Source: an uncultured Bacilli bacterium (GTDB taxonomy: Bacteria > Bacillota_I > Bacilli_A > RF39 > UBA660). From it: a stretch of 64,000 nt of DNA. A model generated the notes under the pieces. That model ran no database searches. It saw only the letters and a program-made list of their open reading frames with translations, and was not told where the DNA came from. The translations under genes were made by a program, and so were the position numbers. The stretch is taken from NCBI GenBank assembly GCA_934162195.1, contig CAKPHO010000003.1, positions 1 to 64,000 on the forward strand, written 5' to 3'. Within the stretch, counting starts at the first letter, position 1. Each line of letters begins with the position of its first letter. Positions 61,429-64,000 of the stretch are shown in pieces.

Positions 61429-62886
61429 TTATCTTTTGTCTATTTCTTCTTTTAATAAATTTGCAGTTACAGTAGGATCCGCTTGACCTCTTGTTGCTTT
61501 CATTATTTGTCCAACAAAGAAATCAAATACATTTCTACCTTTTCTATATTCTTCAATTAATTCTTTATGAGCTTCTAAAACATCTATTACCATAGGTCTT
61601 AAAATATTTTCATCAGATATTTTAGTCATTCCTAATTCTTTTACTATTTTCTTAGGATCTTTTTTATCTTCAATTACTTTATAAAAGACTTCTTTTCCTT
61701 GTTTTGAAGATATTTTACCTTCATCAATCATAGTTATTAATTCTATTAATTTATCAGGCGTTAAATAAATATCTTTGATATCTATTTCGTTTTTATTTAA
61801 ATAACCTAAGATATTAGATGTTAACCAGTTAGCAACACTCTTTGGATTACCACCTAATTCAATAGTTTTTTCATAATAATCAGATATTGCTTTATCTTTT
61901 ACAATAACTGTTGCATCATATTCCGATAATTCGTACTCAGTAATATATTTTTCTTTTCTTTCATTCGGAAGCATTGGAATAGATTTTCTAATTTCTTCTA
62001 GCCATTCTTTGGCGATTTTAAATTTTGGAATGTTTGGTTCAACAAAATATTTATAATCGATAGCATCTACTTTACTTCTCATATATATAGTTGTAGCAGA
62101 ATCTTCATCCCAACGTCTTGTTTGTTGTAACATTTCATCATATTTACCAGATTCTTTTAAATCAATTTGACGTTCTATTTCATAGTTAATTGCGTCTCTA
62201 ACCCCACCAAATGAGTTAACATTCTTTATTTCAATTTTAGTTCCCCAGTTTTCTTCTTTAGTTTCATCCTTATCAGCATCCATAATAGATACATTTACAT
62301 CACATCTTATTTGCCCTTTTTTGCTATCAGCTTCACTTATTCCAGCATATTGATAAATTGAACGCATTGTTTCTAGGAACGCTACAGCTTCATCAGCAGA
62401 ATGTAAATCTGGATAAGTAACTAGTTCAAGAAGCGGAACTCCGGCTCTATTGTAATCTATTGTAGAATAAGTACCATAGTGATCTGATGATGCGGCATCT
62501 TCTTCAAGATGGATATTATTTATTCTAACTTTTTTTAATTCTTTATTACATTCATATGTTAACTCTCCATAAATACCAACTGGAGCTGGTTTAGTTTCTT
62601 GAGTAATTTGAAATCCCTTTGGAAGATCTGGATAATAATAATTTTTTCTTTCAAAGTACATATACTCTGGTTGTTTACAATTTAAAATCATACTAGCCAT
62701 TAAAGCTTTTTTTACAGCTTCTTTATTAACTACAGGTAAAGTGCCTGGAAAAGCCATATCAACTGGAGCTATATTAGCATTTGGTAAATCTGTGTATCCA
62801 TTAGCAGCACCTGAAAAAACTTTTGTATTAGTTTCACTTATTTCACAGTGCATCTCTAATCCAATTAAAACTTTATACTTATCCAT
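61429..62886 (-). CDS. gatB: Glu/Asp-tRNA(Gln/Asn) amidotransferase subunit B
   Basis: 485 aa from ATG 62886. The core GLEMHCEISETNTKVFSGA, NIAPVDMAFPGTLPVVNKEAV and DYNRAGVPLLELVT motifs and the C-terminal YqeY-like tail are present. It binds mischarged tRNA and phosphorylates Glu before amide transfer. The start overlaps the gatA stop by 8 bp. GAGGTG lies 4 bp before the ATG. Confidence 0.97.
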   Translation of the reverse strand: MDKYKVLIGLEMHCEISETNTKVFSGAANGYTDLPNANIAPVDMAFPGTLPVVNKEAVKKALMASMILNCKQPEYMYFERKNYYYPDLPKGFQITQETKPAPVGIYGELTYECNKELKKVRINNIHLEEDAASSDHYGTYSTIDYNRAGVPLLELVTYPDLHSADEAVAFLETMRSIYQYAGISEADSKKGQIRCDVNVSIMDADKDETKEENWGTKIEIKNVNSFGGVRDAINYEIERQIDLKESGKYDEMLQQTRRWDEDSATTIYMRSKVDAIDYKYFVEPNIPKFKIAKEWLEEIRKSIPMLPNERKEKYITEYELSEYDATVIVKDKAISDYYEKTIELGGNPKSVANWLTSNILGYLNKNEIDIKDIYLTPDKLIELITMIDEGKISSKQGKEVFYKVIEDKKDPKKIVKELGMTKISDENILRPMVIDVLEAHKELIEEYRKGRNVFDFFVGQIMKATRGQADPTVTANLLKEEIDKR

Positions 62887-64000
62887 TTTGCACCTCCTTT
62901 GCGATTTGATTTTTATAATCCATTGCACTTTCAAGTGCATATGCGATATTTAAAACGTTAACATCATCATAACATTTGCCTGTAACATTTAATCCGACTG
63001 GAAGATTATCTACAAAACCATCTGGGATAGTAATTGATGGGAAACCACCAAAATTTCCTACTTGTAAATGTTCTTCTAAAACACTAGTGTTATTATCTAA
63101 AATATCTTTATCACCATCTAAGTGCTTAGCAGGACCACTTCCAACTGGTAATATAACAGCGTCATAACGTTCAAATAATTCATTCCATTTATCAACTAAT
63201 AGTCTTCTAACTCTTTGAGCATTATGGAAGTATCTATCTTTATTTTGAGCTTGTAAAACATAAGAACCAATTACAAATCTTCTTTTGATAAGTGGTGAAA
63301 AACCTTTTGTACGATAATCTTTCATCATATCAATATAATTATCACCATCACCACGAGGTCCAAAAATAATTCCTGTTAAATTAGACATATTTGATGTGGC
63401 TTCTGCACAAGAAATAACAACGTAAGTTGACGCTATAGCATTTAATAATACTTTATCAACTGAAACTTCTTCTATTTCCATACCTAATTTTTTACAAAGT
63501 TCTAACTTTTCATAAAAATTATTTAAATGATCCTTTAGTTCACTAGTAGCTTCTGGATAATTAGCTATATCACAAATTTCCTTGATATAACATACTTTTT
63601 TACCCTTAACATCACTATTTAAAGAATCATATAATTTAATATTACTAGAATCCCAACTAGTCATATCTTTAGGATCAATTCCTTTCATATTATCAACAAC
63701 GATTGCAGCATCTTCTACAGTTCTAGAAAGAACACCACAGTGATCCAAACTACTAGCAAAAGGAAACAAACCATAACGAGAAATCATTCCATATGTTGGT
63801 TTATACCCAACAATACCACAATAAGCGGCAGGTTTACGAATAGAATCTCCTGTATCACTTCCTGTTGCATATGGATATACGCCACTAGCAACAGCCGCAG
63901 CAGAACCAGCACTAGATCCAGCACACATACGGGTATGATCCCAAGGATTTCTAACAATTCCAGTATGTCCTGTTGTACCAGTTCCTCCCATACCAAACTC
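62879..64000 (-). CDS. gatA: Glutamyl-tRNA(Gln) amidotransferase subunit A, 5' end missing
   Basis: About 373 residues remain; the N-terminal ~110 aa, including the catalytic Lys, lie beyond the window. The amidase Ser residues are in GSSAGSAAAVASG and GSDTGDSIRKPAAYCGIVGYKPTYG. The usual GSDTGGSIRQP reads GSDTGDSIRKP here, a small departure. It forms the glutamine-hydrolysing subunit of GatCAB. gatC is expected just upstream. Confidence 0.95.
   Translation of the reverse strand, partial: EFGMGGTGTTGHTGIVRNPWDHTRMCAGSSAGSAAAVASGVYPYATGSDTGDSIRKPAAYCGIVGYKPTYGMISRYGLFPFASSLDHCGVLSRTVEDAAIVVDNMKGIDPKDMTSWDSSNIKLYDSLNSDVKGKKVCYIKEICDIANYPEATSELKDHLNNFYEKLELCKKLGMEIEEVSVDKVLLNAIASTYVVISCAEATSNMSNLTGIIFGPRGDGDNYIDMMKDYRTKGFSPLIKRRFVIGSYVLQAQNKDRYFHNAQRVRRLLVDKWNELFERYDAVILPVGSGPAKHLDGDKDILDNNTSVLEEHLQVGNFGGFPSITIPDGFVDNLPVGLNVTGKCYDDVNVLNIAYALESAMDYKNQIAKEVQNG

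Overview
The window comes from an AT-rich, low-GC Gram-positive bacterium of the Bacilli/Firmicutes group. Evidence is AT-biased codon use, strong AGGAGG and GGTGA ribosome sites, many hairpin-plus-T-run terminators, and Bacillus-like gene neighbourhoods: secDF-comN-(SpoVB/MurJ-like)-DUF421-TIGR04086 at 36-41 kb and sirA-yneF at 50 kb. spoIVB, spoIIM and sirA homologues suggest a spore-forming ancestry or a reduced spore pathway. Several genes start only about 10 nt after a TATAAT box. A gut-associated Bacilli lineage is plausible, but the species cannot be named from the sequence.

Layout: 1.2-6.1 kb holds mutS, nusB and xseAB. 6.2-11.4 kb holds an ABC/FtsX exporter followed by a response regulator and sensor kinase. 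11.5-15.1 kb holds spoIVB, a radical SAM protein, a monofunctional transglycosylase, a Prli42-like micro-protein and spoIIM. 15.1-22.2 kb holds an HTH protein, an AT-rich desert, a ZIP transporter, an AlkD-like glycosylase, a XerD-like recombinase, a class-I amidotransferase-like protein, rarA/mgsA and holA. 22.3-23 kb carries two tandem type-I-toxin-like loci. 23-27.5 kb is a TetR-controlled heterodimeric ABC exporter. 28.9-34.5 kb has proS, a BRO-N protein, mutL and a small sigma factor. 36-41 kb is the secDF/comN region. 41-55 kb has a hybrid kinase, an AMP-forming ligase, tgt, murF, sirA/yneF, yebC and rnc. 55-56.8 kb has yidD, a ZnuA-like lipoprotein, tRNA-Ser(GCU) and a permuted NlpC/P60-like protein. 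58.3-64 kb is the gatA-gatB-aspS-asnS operon, with gatA cut by the window end.

The most striking system is a dispersed family of five prepilin-like genes (27, 27671, 34610, 50972 and 56802), set singly between housekeeping genes. All share the class-III N-terminal methylation/cleavage segment. Four end in a C-type-lectin-like tail with fixed WT, AW and GVRPVI positions around hypervariable residues. In three of them the last ~110 bp switch abruptly to GC-rich NNC/NNT codons, with changes at the first two codon positions and an identical GGCGTTCGCC block at the end. This looks like the variable repeats of a diversity-generating retroelement (DGR) acting in trans; no reverse transcriptase or template repeat lies in the window. 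The pilin at 27 has a different GC-rich, Cys-bracketed variable tail. N- and C-terminal modules are shuffled between copies, and three copies share a ~200-nt leader containing its own intrinsic terminator.
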